Assembly: GCF_001428525.1 (NCBI RefSeq)
Contig: NZ_LMHW01000013.1
Span: 1,175 to 65,174, forward strand
DNA: 64,000 nucleotides
DNA from: Flavobacterium sp. Root186
Lineage (GTDB): Bacteria > Bacteroidota > Bacteroidia > Flavobacteriales > Flavobacteriaceae
Reading direction: 5' to 3'
This document shows, one piece after another, positions 56,036-64,000 of this stretch. Numbering within the stretch: position 1 is the stretch's first letter; each line of letters starts with the position of its first letter. The position numbers were made by a program, and so were the translations under genes. The notes below the pieces were generated by a model, which was not told where the DNA came from, did not search any database, and saw only the letters and a list, made by a program, of their open reading frames with translations.

Positions 56036-56764
56036 ATGGAAACTTTAGAACAAATTACAATCGGAGAATACGTGGCAAAAGATTTTAGAACAGCAGCCTT
56101 GTTCTCAAAATACGGAATAGATTTTTGCTGTAACGGAAACAGAAGCATTGAAGAAGCCTGCCAGAAAAAAGCAGTGACTGCAGATGTTTTATTACAGGAA
56201 ATTGAAACAGTTCTATCATCAAAAAGCGATTCAGGAATTGATTACAATGCCTGGCCGATTGATTTATTGGCTGATTATATTGAAAAAACGCATCACAGAT
56301 ATGTATCAGAAAAAACACCAATACTGCTGCAGTTTTTAGATAAGCTCAGCAGAGTGCATGGCGCAAAACATCCTGAACTATTATTAATAAATGAGCTTTT
56401 TAAAGGCTGCGCAGGAGAATTGGCACAACATATGAAAAAAGAAGAGCTGATTTTGTTCCCATTTATAAAAAAAATGGTTCATGCTACTCTATCTGATGAA
56501 TTAATTGAGCTGCCTCATTTTGAAACAATTCAAAATCCAATTGCTATGATGATGCACGAGCACGACGCCGAAGGTGTCCGTTTTAGAAAAATAGCAGAAT
56601 TAACTAACAATTATACACCGCCAGCCGATGGCTGTAATACTTATAAAGTTACGTTTGCAATGCTAGAAGAATTTGAGCAGGATTTGCATAAACACATTCA
56701 TTTGGAGAATAATATTTTATTTCCAAAAGCTGCCAAACTTGAAAAAGACTTTACAGCTCAATAA
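56036..56764 (+). CDS. ric: di-iron Fe-S cluster repair protein (RIC/ScdA/YtfE)
   Basis: The protein has 242 residues. The N-terminal ScdA_N domain (IGEYVAKDFRTAALFSKYGIDFCC) is followed by a hemerythrin domain with His in THHRYV, AQHMKKEELILFPF, HEHDAEG and HKHIHLENNILFP. The protein repairs Fe-S clusters damaged by NO or oxidants. It diverges from nirK, which makes NO, and precedes nrdD by 33 bp in the same operon. Confidence 0.93.
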   Translation: METLEQITIGEYVAKDFRTAALFSKYGIDFCCNGNRSIEEACQKKAVTADVLLQEIETVLSSKSDSGIDYNAWPIDLLADYIEKTHHRYVSEKTPILLQFLDKLSRVHGAKHPELLLINELFKGCAGELAQHMKKEELILFPFIKKMVHATLSDELIELPHFETIQNPIAMMMHEHDAEGVRFRKIAELTNNYTPPADGCNTYKVTFAMLEEFEQDLHKHIHLENNILFPKAAKLEKDFTAQ

Positions 56765-56797
56765 TAAGTAGCTTTCAATCACTAAGAACTAACAACT

Positions 56798-58903
56798 ATG
56801 GAAAATTATGTCATCAAAAGAAATGGAAAGTATCAGCCATTTGAAAGTTATAAGATCAAAGATGCAATTGAAAAAACTTTTCAGAGTGTCTCTATAGCTG
56901 TTGATGAAAGTGTTTTTGAAAGTGTGGCTATACAACTCGAAAACAAAGAAGTATGGTCTGTTGAAGAAATTCAGGATGTAATCGAAAAAAAATTATTCGA
57001 TAAAAACCATTTTGATGCCATGCGCTCCTTTATGCTATACCGACACACCAGAAAGCTGCAACGCGAACATCTTGAAGGATTGAATGATGATACAACTTAT
57101 GTCGACAGCACCCAAACGATTGAAGAATACATACAACAAACAGATTGGCGGATCAACGCCAACGCCAACACCTCTTATTCGAACGCAGGATTGGTTAGCA
57201 ATGTAGCAGGAAAAGTTATCGCAAATTATTGGCTGGATAAAGTGTATTCTAAAGAAGAAGGCTATGCACACCGCAATGGTGATATTCACATTCACGATTT
57301 GGATTGCCTCACGGGCTATTGTGCGGGTTGGAGTTTGCGTGTATTGTTAAATGAAGGTTTCAATGGAGTCAGAGGCCGGGTGGAAAGCAAACCGCCATCT
57401 CATTTTAGGGAAGCTTTAGGACAGATGGCAAATTTTCTGGGGATTTTGCAAAGCGAATGGGCAGGTGCACAAGCCTTTAGTTCTTTTGACACCTATTTGG
57501 CTCCTTATGTATTCAAAGACGATCTCCTTTATGATGACGTTTTAAAAGCGGTACGAAGTTTTGTGTACAACCTGAATGTTCCCGCACGCTGGGGACAATC
57601 TCCCTTTACTAATATCACTTTAGACTGGGTTGTTCCTGACGATTTAAAAGCACAAATTCCGACTAAAAATGATTGTCATATTTTTGAAAAGAACAATAGT
57701 ACAGACCTATTGACAAGGGCTAAAAGCAGAGGAGTTTCTGAAGTTACTAATTTACGATACGAGCATTTTCAAAAAGAAATGAATCTAATCAATAAAGCGT
57801 ATTATACCGTAATGACAGAAGGTGATGCCAATGGGCAGCCCTTTACCTTCCCTATTCCAACGGTTAATATTACCGAAGAATTTGACTGGGATGGAGAGAA
57901 CACAAACCTGCTTTTTGAAAACACAGCGAAAATTGGTTCTTCTTATTTTCAAAATTTCATTGGAAGCCAATATGTTTTGGACGAAAATGGCAATCAAATA
58001 GAAAATGAAAATGCCTACAAGCCCAATGCTGTTCGCAGTATGTGCTGCCGTTTGCAACTCGATTTGCGCGAACTACTAAAACGTGGAAACGGACTTTTTG
58101 GAAGCGCTGAAATGACAGGAAGTATTGGCGTGGTAACTATTAATATGGCTCGTTTAGGTTATTTATTCAAAGGAAACAAAGCAGCTTTATTTCAACAATT
58201 GGACAAGCTTTTATTGATTTCCAAATCAACTTTAGAGAAAAAAAGAACTTTTATTCAGGGAATGTACGATCGTGGATTGTATCCCTACACCAAACGGTAT
58301 TTACAACATTTCAGAAATCACTTTTCAACTATTGGTGTAAACGGAATGAACGAAATGATACAGAATTTTACCCATAATGAAGACGACATAACTTCTGAAA
58401 CTGGTATTGAACTTGCTTCTGAAATTCTGGAACACATCCGGGACAGAATGAAGCAGTATCAGGAAGAAACTGGAAATCTTTATAATTTAGAAGCCACTCC
58501 GGCAGAAGGAACGACATACCGATTTGCCAAAGAGGATAAAAAACGTTTTGACGATATTATTCAGGCGGGAGCAGAAAAAAATATTTACTACACAAATAGT
58601 TCCCAAATCCCTGTAGATTTTACCCAGGATCCATTTGAAGCTTTGATGCTTCAGGACCAATTGCAATGCAAATACACAGGAGGAACCGTTTTGCATTTGT
58701 ATATGAGCGAAAGAATAAGCTCACCTGAAGCTTGCAAAAATTTTGTAAAAAAAGTGATTACTAATTTTAAATTGCCTTACATCACAGTAACACCTGTATT
58801 TAGTGTTTGCCCTGTTCATGGCTATCTAAACGGAGAGCATGAATATTGCCCAAAATGCGATGAAATTATCATTGAAGAAAAAACAAAGCTTATAGAGATT
58901 TGA
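56798..58903 (+). CDS. nrdD: anaerobic ribonucleoside-triphosphate reductase, large part without the glycyl-radical domain
   Basis: The protein has 701 residues. An N-terminal ATP-cone (VIKRNGKYQPFESYKI) precedes the barrel with HDLDCLTGYCAGWSLRVLL (Cys170/Cys175) and SMCCRLQLD. The zinc site near the C-terminus is CPVHGYLNGEHEYCPKC (Cys671, 684, 687). The protein then stops after EEKTKLIEI, where class III enzymes normally continue into the glycyl-radical loop (RVxGY). That loop is encoded by the next small gene. It makes dNTPs without oxygen. Confidence 0.94.
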   Translation: MENYVIKRNGKYQPFESYKIKDAIEKTFQSVSIAVDESVFESVAIQLENKEVWSVEEIQDVIEKKLFDKNHFDAMRSFMLYRHTRKLQREHLEGLNDDTTYVDSTQTIEEYIQQTDWRINANANTSYSNAGLVSNVAGKVIANYWLDKVYSKEEGYAHRNGDIHIHDLDCLTGYCAGWSLRVLLNEGFNGVRGRVESKPPSHFREALGQMANFLGILQSEWAGAQAFSSFDTYLAPYVFKDDLLYDDVLKAVRSFVYNLNVPARWGQSPFTNITLDWVVPDDLKAQIPTKNDCHIFEKNNSTDLLTRAKSRGVSEVTNLRYEHFQKEMNLINKAYYTVMTEGDANGQPFTFPIPTVNITEEFDWDGENTNLLFENTAKIGSSYFQNFIGSQYVLDENGNQIENENAYKPNAVRSMCCRLQLDLRELLKRGNGLFGSAEMTGSIGVVTINMARLGYLFKGNKAALFQQLDKLLLISKSTLEKKRTFIQGMYDRGLYPYTKRYLQHFRNHFSTIGVNGMNEMIQNFTHNEDDITSETGIELASEILEHIRDRMKQYQEETGNLYNLEATPAEGTTYRFAKEDKKRFDDIIQAGAEKNIYYTNSSQIPVDFTQDPFEALMLQDQLQCKYTGGTVLHLYMSERISSPEACKNFVKKVITNFKLPYITVTPVFSVCPVHGYLNGEHEYCPKCDEIIIEEKTKLIEI

Positions 58904-58953
58904 AAAAACCACACCGCAAATTTTACACAATTCATAACTAAAAAACAGCAAAT

Positions 58954-59118
58954 ATGAAACTAACAACCAACGCGATTTTAGAACAAAATCAAGAAGTTCG
59001 CACCAAATGCCTGGTGTACACAAGAGTAATGGGCTATCACAGACCCGTAGAAAGTTTTAATATCGGAAAAAAAGGTGAACACAAACAGCGAACCCATTTC
59101 AATGAAGCAAAATGTTAG
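58954..59118 (+). CDS. separate glycyl-radical domain of the anaerobic ribonucleotide reductase
   Basis: The 54-residue protein starts at its own ATG 50 bp after the nrdD stop and in a different frame. CLVYTRVMGYHRPVESFN contains the class III glycyl-radical motif RVxGY (Gly27) and the downstream GKKGEHKQR typical of the NrdD C-terminus. The linking 50 bp are non-coding in all useful frames, so this looks like a true gene split rather than a simple frameshift. The product should dock with NrdD and be activated by NrdG, much as GrcA can replace the damaged end of PflB. Its stop overlaps the start of nrdG. Confidence 0.85.
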   Translation: MKLTTNAILEQNQEVRTKCLVYTRVMGYHRPVESFNIGKKGEHKQRTHFNEAKC

Positions 59119-59791
59119 TGCCCCTATTTACAGTATTACACCGTTTACTTTATTAGATTATCCGCACCAATCAGCTTGCATTTTTTGGTTTGCAGGCTGT
59201 AATATGCGGTGTTTGTATTGCTATAATCCAGAGATTGTATACGGAAAAGGACGTATTACTTTTGATAAAGCACTTCAATTCCTCAAAAGCAGGGTTAATC
59301 TATTGGACGCCGTAGTTTTTAGCGGAGGTGAATGTCTGTTACATAAAAAGGCTGTTTCGTTTATTAAAGAAGTCAAAAAAATGGGTTTTTTGATCAAAAT
59401 TGACACCAATGGATCACGGCCGGATATATTGGAAGAACTGATTCAAAAAGGACTCATTAATTATGTAGCACTTGATTTTAAAGCAATGCCTGCGAAATTT
59501 GCAAAGATAACCCAATCAAAACTTTTCATTCCCTTTGCAAAATCATTACTTTTATTGCTTCATCATACAGTACCTTTTGAAGTTCGTACAACAGTGCACT
59601 CTGATTTATTAAACAAAAGAGATATCCAGGAAATGGTGTTTTTTCTGGAAAATTTGGGATATTCAGGAAATTATTACATTCAGCATTTTATTAATGGATC
59701 CTCGACAATAGAAAAACTTGGGCATTCTTTTAAAGAATTGGAAAACCAAAATATTGGTACAGAGAAAATTAAAATTCATTTTAGAGGATAG
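59102..59791 (+). CDS. nrdG: anaerobic ribonucleotide reductase activating radical SAM protein
   Basis: The ATG at 59102 gives 229 residues; a GTG at 59075 is an alternative. The radical SAM motif is CNMRCLYC (C-x3-C-x2-C), and FSGGECLL and IDTNGSRPDIL follow as expected. It generates the glycyl radical on the NrdD partner. It is longer than the E. coli NrdG (154 residues) and closer to the pyruvate-formate-lyase-activase-like NrdG subtype. It overlaps the small glycyl-radical gene by 17 bp, which couples translation of activator and substrate. Confidence 0.92.
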   Translation: MKQNVSAPIYSITPFTLLDYPHQSACIFWFAGCNMRCLYCYNPEIVYGKGRITFDKALQFLKSRVNLLDAVVFSGGECLLHKKAVSFIKEVKKMGFLIKIDTNGSRPDILEELIQKGLINYVALDFKAMPAKFAKITQSKLFIPFAKSLLLLLHHTVPFEVRTTVHSDLLNKRDIQEMVFFLENLGYSGNYYIQHFINGSSTIEKLGHSFKELENQNIGTEKIKIHFRG

Positions 59792-59826
59792 TAATTTATT
59801 TTTTTAAATCAATCAATTTTAAGCAA

Positions 59827-60291
59827 ATGAAATCAACTACTCCCATCAAAAGAGCTCCGGAATTAAGGCCTTTAAGCCACGACCACCATCATGGTCTGCT
59901 GCTTTGCTGGAAAATTAAAACTGGAATGGCGAAAAATATTGACCTGCAGCGCATCAAAAAATACGTCGATTGGTTTTATGAAATTTATTTAAAGACGCAT
60001 TTTGAGCTGGAGGAAAAATACGTTTTCACGATCTTAGAAGCACATGACGCGCTCATTGAGCAGGCTTTGAAAGAACACAGAACGTTAAACGAATTATTTG
60101 AAAGTACTTCGGATCTGGAAATAAATTTAAAAAGAATCGAAAAAGAGTTAGACTCTCATATCCGTTTTGAAGAGCGTGTTTTATTTGCTGAAATTCAAAA
60201 AGCAGCCACAAAGGAACAATTAAAAAAAATAGAAGAAATACATTCAAAGGAAGCTTTTATAGAAAATGAAGATGCTGATTTTTGGAGCTAA
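59827..60291 (+). CDS. hemerythrin domain-containing protein
   Basis: The protein has 154 residues. Metal ligand candidates are HDHHHG near residue 20, His and Glu in THFELEEKYVF, His in EHRTLNEL and SHIRFEERVLF. All usual positions are filled, so a di-iron site is likely. It lies 35 bp after nrdG in an NO/anaerobic operon and may bind oxygen or NO. It is the intact paralogue of the degenerate protein at 9047. Confidence 0.88.
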   Translation: MKSTTPIKRAPELRPLSHDHHHGLLLCWKIKTGMAKNIDLQRIKKYVDWFYEIYLKTHFELEEKYVFTILEAHDALIEQALKEHRTLNELFESTSDLEINLKRIEKELDSHIRFEERVLFAEIQKAATKEQLKKIEEIHSKEAFIENEDADFWS

Positions 60292-60302
60292 AATTTTACA
60301 AA

Positions 60303-60749
60303 ATGAAAAAAATAAAACTAGTATTATTTTTATTGGCCATTGTATCTATCGGATCATGCCAAAAAAACAAAGAAGATCAAACATCGAAAGAAGCAAATGA
60401 AATAAATTCAGTTTCGGAAAAAAATACCGAAACAGCCGCGGAAGTGGGCCTGAACAAAGGACAATTATGGGTAGCCAACCCAGAAACTACTGACGGGATT
60501 ACTACTTTACAAAAAATAATTCTGGAATCAGGAGAAGAAGAAAGCGCATTGATTTTGAAAGAGAAACTGAAATCTGAATTTGCCATGATTTTTAAAAAAT
60601 GTACAATGAAAGGTGAAGCCCACATTCAGTTACACAACTATTTGATTCCGTTAAAATTAAAAATTGATAATCTTGAGGATTCCAATAAAGCTGAAATTAA
60701 AAAAGAGATCCTGGTTCATTTAGAACAATATAAGCTTTTTTTTATTTAA
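60303..60749 (+). CDS. small lipoprotein with conserved Cys/Met/His stretch
   Basis: The ATG at 60303 begins a lipoprotein signal (KLVLFLLAIVSIGSC) that a more upstream in-frame ATG would obscure, so I place the start there, giving 148 residues. After a Ser/Glu-rich linker, the conserved-looking core is MIFKKCTMKGEAHIQLHNYLIPL, whose Cys, Met and two His could bind a metal. I do not recognise the family. It lies between the hemerythrin gene and a His-rich membrane protein. Confidence 0.65.
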   Translation: MKKIKLVLFLLAIVSIGSCQKNKEDQTSKEANEINSVSEKNTETAAEVGLNKGQLWVANPETTDGITTLQKIILESGEEESALILKEKLKSEFAMIFKKCTMKGEAHIQLHNYLIPLKLKIDNLEDSNKAEIKKEILVHLEQYKLFFI

Positions 60750-60797
60750 AGCATGAACACACTTTTAAGCATCAAGAATTAAATCCTTTATAAAATC

Positions 60798-62009
60798 ATG
60801 AAGAAGAGTTGGTTACTCTGTACTTTTTGTAATTTTTTCATCGCTTCATTGATGGGACTGTTGCTTCGATGGATGTATGTTGCACCGATCGCCGGAGTCA
60901 ATTTTCAGTTTTTAATGCACGGCCATTCACACGTGGCGATGTTAGGTTGGGTCTATATGATGTTGTACTGTTTGATTTTTCATTTTTTTGTTCCAAAAGA
61001 AAAACAGCAAAAACCCATCTACAACCAATTATTTTGGATAACAGAACTGGCCGTAGTCGGAATGATAATTGATTTTCCTGCTCAAGGGTATGCTTTTGTT
61101 TCTATTCTTTTTTCGACTTTGCATATTTTTTGCAGCTACTATTTTTTTTATTTAATTATAAAGGATGCCAATCCAACAACTCTGGCTGAAAAAAAGCTGC
61201 TTCGTGCGGCTTTGTTTTTCATGATTTTTTCTAGTTTGGGTGTCTGGTGCCTGGGTCCTGCAGTTTCATTGTTAGGTAAAGCAAGCGCTTTTTATCAAAT
61301 TGCGATTCAGTTTTTTCTTCATTTTCAATTTAATGGCTGGTTCCTGTTTGCCATTTTGGCTTTGTTTTTCAAACAGGCAAAACTTATTATTGAAGCTAAA
61401 AAATTCAGGATATTTTATAATTTATTTGTTGCTTCTACTTTTTTAACATTGGCTTTGCCGGTAAGTTGGTATTTGCCTAACCCGGTTTTTTATTGGTTAA
61501 ATGCTCTTGGAGTAATGCTTCAGCTATATGCTGCGGTACTTTTTATACAATTTATCCGCCCGCAGTTTCAGTCCTTTTTTGCTGTTTTACCAACGATCAC
61601 AAAAATAGTTTATGGTTTTGCTTTGTTTTCATTGGCTTTAAAAGTCGTTATTCAACTGGTGGTTTTGTTTCCGGAATTGGCACAGGTATCCCATCAGATT
61701 CGTAATTTTGTCATTGGATACATTCACTTGACTATGTTGGGAATTATTACAGGTTTCCTGTTTGGATTTGCATTACAAAATGATTTTTTAAATTCGAGAA
61801 ACCGTATTCAAACATGGGGAATCGCAATTTTTTTATTCGGATTTTTTACAACTGAAATTCTTTTGTTTCTTCAGGGCATTTGGTTTTTCTTGGGTAAAGG
61901 TAGTTTACCGAATTATTATCAAAATCTATTCTTATCCAGTATTTTTATGCCAGCAGGCCTTATAATGCTATCTGTTAAAATTGTGAAACTAAAACCTAAA
62001 ACTATATGA
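60798..62009 (+). CDS. His-rich polytopic membrane protein, heme-copper oxidase subunit I-like
   Basis: The protein has 403 residues and about 12 membrane helices. Histidines cluster in helices as FLMHGHSHVAMLGWVYM, FFLHFQFNGW and GYIHLTMLGIITGF, resembling helices of CcoN/NorB-type subunits (compare HVHSGALGW), but it lacks the full set of ligands for a complete enzyme. It may be a heme-sensing or NO-tolerance protein like NnrS. It overlaps the CopD-like gene by 4 bp. Confidence 0.6.
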   Translation: MKKSWLLCTFCNFFIASLMGLLLRWMYVAPIAGVNFQFLMHGHSHVAMLGWVYMMLYCLIFHFFVPKEKQQKPIYNQLFWITELAVVGMIIDFPAQGYAFVSILFSTLHIFCSYYFFYLIIKDANPTTLAEKKLLRAALFFMIFSSLGVWCLGPAVSLLGKASAFYQIAIQFFLHFQFNGWFLFAILALFFKQAKLIIEAKKFRIFYNLFVASTFLTLALPVSWYLPNPVFYWLNALGVMLQLYAAVLFIQFIRPQFQSFFAVLPTITKIVYGFALFSLALKVVIQLVVLFPELAQVSHQIRNFVIGYIHLTMLGIITGFLFGFALQNDFLNSRNRIQTWGIAIFLFGFFTTEILLFLQGIWFFLGKGSLPNYYQNLFLSSIFMPAGLIMLSVKIVKLKPKTI

Positions 62010-62455
62010 GCCACCATTTATTGTTAATCATCCATCTTTTGAGTGCCACCATTTGGGTTGGTGGTCATTTGTTGCTTGTCTTTGGTTTTTTGCCACAAGC
62101 ATTAAAAGAAAAAAATCAGAATATAATTCTCGATTATGAAAGAAAGTATGAACCTGTTGGCATGACTGCTCTGGTTTTGCTGGTCATTACCGGAATTTTA
62201 ATGGCCTATAAATATGGTGTTGGCATCGAATATTGGTTTCAGTTCGAGACACCTATAGAAAAAGTTGTTTCAACAAAATTAGCTCTTTTATTATTGACGG
62301 TTCTTTTTGCTTTGAGTGCTCAATTTAGAGTGCTGCCAAAACTTGAAAAAAATGCTGAGAAGTTACCTGAAATGACCTTTCATATTCTATTGGTTACCAT
62401 AATTGGGGTTTTGATGGTTGTTTTTGGATCTTTTGTGCGTTATGGCGGGCTTTGA
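62006..62455 (+). CDS. CopD-like four-helix membrane protein
   Basis: The protein has 149 residues and four helices, with IHLLSATIWVGGHLLL in the first helix as in CopD-type proteins, KLALLLLTVLFALSAQFRVL in the third, and HILLVTIIGVLMVVFGSFVRYG in the last (near residues 126-148). It overlaps the His-rich membrane protein gene by 4 bp, so the two are probably partners. The role in copper or heme handling is inferred. Confidence 0.7.
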   Translation: MSHHLLLIIHLLSATIWVGGHLLLVFGFLPQALKEKNQNIILDYERKYEPVGMTALVLLVITGILMAYKYGVGIEYWFQFETPIEKVVSTKLALLLLTVLFALSAQFRVLPKLEKNAEKLPEMTFHILLVTIIGVLMVVFGSFVRYGGL

Positions 62456-62488
62456 TTTATATGATTTATACATTACAAAAAAAAAATT

Positions 62489-62923
62489 ATGTTCTCTAAA
62501 ACATGTGAATATGGCATTCGTGCAGCTATTTTTATTGCTTTTCAATCCTATCAGGACAATCGCATCGGCTTGAAAGAAATTGCCAAAAAAATCGATTCTC
62601 CGGAGGCTTTTACAGCCAAAATTCTTCAAATCCTATCGCGAGACAATATTATTAAATCTATAAAAGGAGTGGGCGGAGGTTTTGAAATTTCCAAAGAGAA
62701 TATGAAAGAAATTACATTAGCTCAAATAGTTAATTCTTTGGATGGCAATCGCATTTTGACCGGTTGTGCATTAGGATTAAGTAATTGTTCTGAAGACCAT
62801 CCTTGTCCGATGCACGATAAATTTATATCTATTCGCAATGATTTGGTTTTCACGCTTGAAAATACAAATCTGGAAGAATTGGCTTTGGGTATTAAATCGG
62901 GAGACACCTTCCTTAGGTATTAA
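62489..62923 (+). CDS. Rrf2 family transcriptional regulator (NsrR-like)
   Basis: The protein has 144 residues. The N-terminal winged helix includes CEYGIRAAIFIAF and GLKEIAKKIDSPEAFTAKILQ, and the wing IKSIKGVGGGFEI. Three cysteines (TGCALGLSNCSEDHPCPMHD) form the Fe-S ligand pattern of NsrR/IscR-type proteins. It is probably an NO- or redox-sensing repressor of this operon. It is the last gene before nadA. Confidence 0.9.
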   Translation: MFSKTCEYGIRAAIFIAFQSYQDNRIGLKEIAKKIDSPEAFTAKILQILSRDNIIKSIKGVGGGFEISKENMKEITLAQIVNSLDGNRILTGCALGLSNCSEDHPCPMHDKFISIRNDLVFTLENTNLEELALGIKSGDTFLRY

Positions 62924-63080
62924 TTTTAGTGTCATAATGAAAGCTTTGTTTGATTGGATTTCCGAAAAACGAGCAAAACTTAATTTTCAAAAAACTTACC
63001 GATTTTAAAAACCCAACATAAGTATCAGCATCAACTCTTTTGTTTTAAAATAAAAGAGAATAATTAAAAATAATTTAATA

Positions 63081-64000
63081 ATGAAAAACCTTAAAGAGCG
63101 AATACTGAAATTAAAAAAAGAGAAGAATGCAGTTATTCTGGCACATTACTATCAGGAATCCGATATTCAGGATGTTTCAGATTATGTGGGTGACAGCCTG
63201 GGATTGTCACAAGAAGCAATGCAGGTGCATGCTGATATAATTGTTTTTGCAGGAGTACATTTTATGGCTGAGACTGCAAAAATTTTAAATCCAGGTAAAA
63301 AAGTTATTCTTCCCGATTTGAATGCTGGCTGCTCGTTGGCTGACTCTTGTCCCGCTAATTTATTTCAACAATTTACCCAAGCCCATCCAGACCACATTGT
63401 TATTACATATGTGAATTGTTCTGCAGAGGTTAAAGCTTTAACTGACATTGTGGTAACATCTTCTAATGCCGTTAAAATCGTCAATTCTATACCAAAAGAC
63501 AAACCCATTATTTTTGCTCCCGATAAAAATTTGGGAAAATATGTAATGGAACAAACAGGCAGGGAAATGTTGCTTTGGGACGGTGCATGTGTGGTTCATG
63601 AAGCATTTTCATTTGATAAATTAATTGAATTGTACAAACAAAATCCAGATGCGCAAATTATTGCCCATCCTGAATCTGAAACCCATATTTTAAAAACAGC
63701 CAGCTATATTGGTTCGACTGCAGGAATGATTGAATATGTTAAAACCAATCCGGGCACCAAATTTATTGTAGCTACAGAAGTGGGAATTCTTCATAAGATG
63801 AAACTGGAAGTTCCTGATAAGATATTGATACCGGCACCTTCAAACGAAGACAACACTTGTGCCTGCAGCCAATGTGGCTACATGAAAGTAAATACGTTAC
63901 AAAAATTATACGACTGTTTGCTTAATGAAACGCCTGAAATTAAAGTTCCTGCTGATATAATGAAAAAAGCGTTTGTTCCTATTGAAAGAATGCTGGAATT
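63081..64000 (+). CDS. nadA: quinolinate synthase, cut by the window end
   Basis: About 306 residues are present, without the C-terminus. [35 protein letters not shown], the cysteines in [11 protein letters not shown] and VNCSAEVKA, and the Fe-S ligand region [12 protein letters not shown] identify NadA, which condenses iminoaspartate with dihydroxyacetone phosphate using a 4Fe-4S cluster. It follows the NO-related operon; an oxygen- and NO-sensitive cluster enzyme fits that context. Confidence 0.95.
   Translation, partial: MKNLKERILKLKKEKNAVILAHYYQESDIQDVSDYVGDSLGLSQEAMQVHADIIVFAGVHFMAETAKILNPGKKVILPDLNAGCSLADSCPANLFQQFTQAHPDHIVITYVNCSAEVKALTDIVVTSSNAVKIVNSIPKDKPIIFAPDKNLGKYVMEQTGREMLLWDGACVVHEAFSFDKLIELYKQNPDAQIIAHPESETHILKTASYIGSTAGMIEYVKTNPGTKFIVATEVGILHKMKLEVPDKILIPAPSNEDNTCACSQCGYMKVNTLQKLYDCLLNETPEIKVPADIMKKAFVPIERMLE

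Noticed and set aside
60798..62009. The His-rich membrane protein as a nitric oxide reductase (NorB)
   Set aside because: NorB proteins have a fuller set of six conserved histidines and are usually longer. Here only some helices resemble that family, so I do not call it a NO reductase.
1..64000. CRISPR arrays, rRNA and tRNA genes
   Set aside because: No regularly spaced repeats and no recognisable rRNA or tRNA cloverleaf sequences were seen. I could not run a dedicated tRNA search.

Overview
The window looks like chromosomal DNA of a flavobacterium (phylum Bacteroidetes, Flavobacterium-like). It is AT-rich. Several promoters carry the Bacteroidetes -7 box TAnnTTTG. Many genes belong to families typical of that group: DUF983 proteins, a GDCCVxCSYG-type zinc-ribbon protein, SMUG2, DUF1275, an AraC regulator with an HMA-like N-terminus, and a copper nitrite reductase made as a lipoprotein with a C-terminal cytochrome c. 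The window appears to hold a strain-specific accessory region centred on low-oxygen and nitrogen-oxide metabolism.

Layout. 0-13.7 kb: a Crp/Fnr regulator flanked by two similar TGTGA-type palindromes; a minus-strand AraC/DUF488/ferredoxin group; a TolC-HlyD-MFS efflux operon; a hemerythrin-like protein that has lost metal ligands; DoxX; an ECF sigma factor; SMUG2 with its DUF488 partner; and a ClC antiporter-like protein. 13.7-21.3 kb: a scarred, mobile-looking stretch. It has transposase remnants, a multiply frameshifted gene, two copies of a flavobacterial intergenic hairpin repeat bracketing an esterase and an AraC regulator, a frameshifted membrane protein, a Crp/quinone-reductase locus with duplicated 20-bp palindromic operators, and an intact IS6-family element inserted beside the stump of an older one. 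21.4-36.4 kb: a metabolic island bounded by two Crp/Fnr regulators. It holds PEP carboxykinase, a complete glycine cleavage set (gcvH, gcvT, gcvP), a GcvH paralogue that cannot be lipoylated, a methyltransferase, an alpha-oxoamine-synthase-type PLP enzyme, a thiolase, DUF983 proteins and isocitrate dehydrogenase. 36.6-41.6 kb: a decay zone with a half thiolase joined to the tail of a cation antiporter, a second copy of the methyltransferase, a C-terminal Crp stump, several FNR-like boxes (TTGATnnnnATCAA) and a possible structured RNA ending in a strong terminator.

41.6-64 kb: a nitrate/nitrite respiration region. On the minus strand run nirK, nirV, SCO, an outer-membrane porin, a NarK transporter, a di-heme-type membrane protein, a cytoplasmic-looking molybdopterin nitrate reductase, a 16-Cys ferredoxin, a Tat-type Rieske protein and a small membrane protein. 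They are followed by a copper P-type ATPase with its frameshifted AraC-type regulator. Divergently, on the plus strand, run ric (Fe-S/NO repair), an anaerobic ribonucleotide reductase, its activase, a hemerythrin, a lipoprotein, a His-rich heme-copper-oxidase-like membrane protein, a CopD-like protein, an Rrf2 regulator and nadA, which is cut by the window end.

How the genes fit together (inference): NarK brings in nitrate, the Mo enzyme complex reduces it, and NirK reduces nitrite to NO. SCO and the Cu-ATPase would serve copper handling. Ric, the Rrf2 protein and the hemerythrin would deal with NO damage, and class III ribonucleotide reductase would supply dNTPs without oxygen. Crp/Fnr regulators and FNR-like palindromes link the carbon island to the denitrification block. 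No NO reductase or N2O reductase lies in the window. The most unusual single feature is that the glycyl-radical domain of the anaerobic ribonucleotide reductase is encoded by its own 54-codon gene between nrdD and nrdG.
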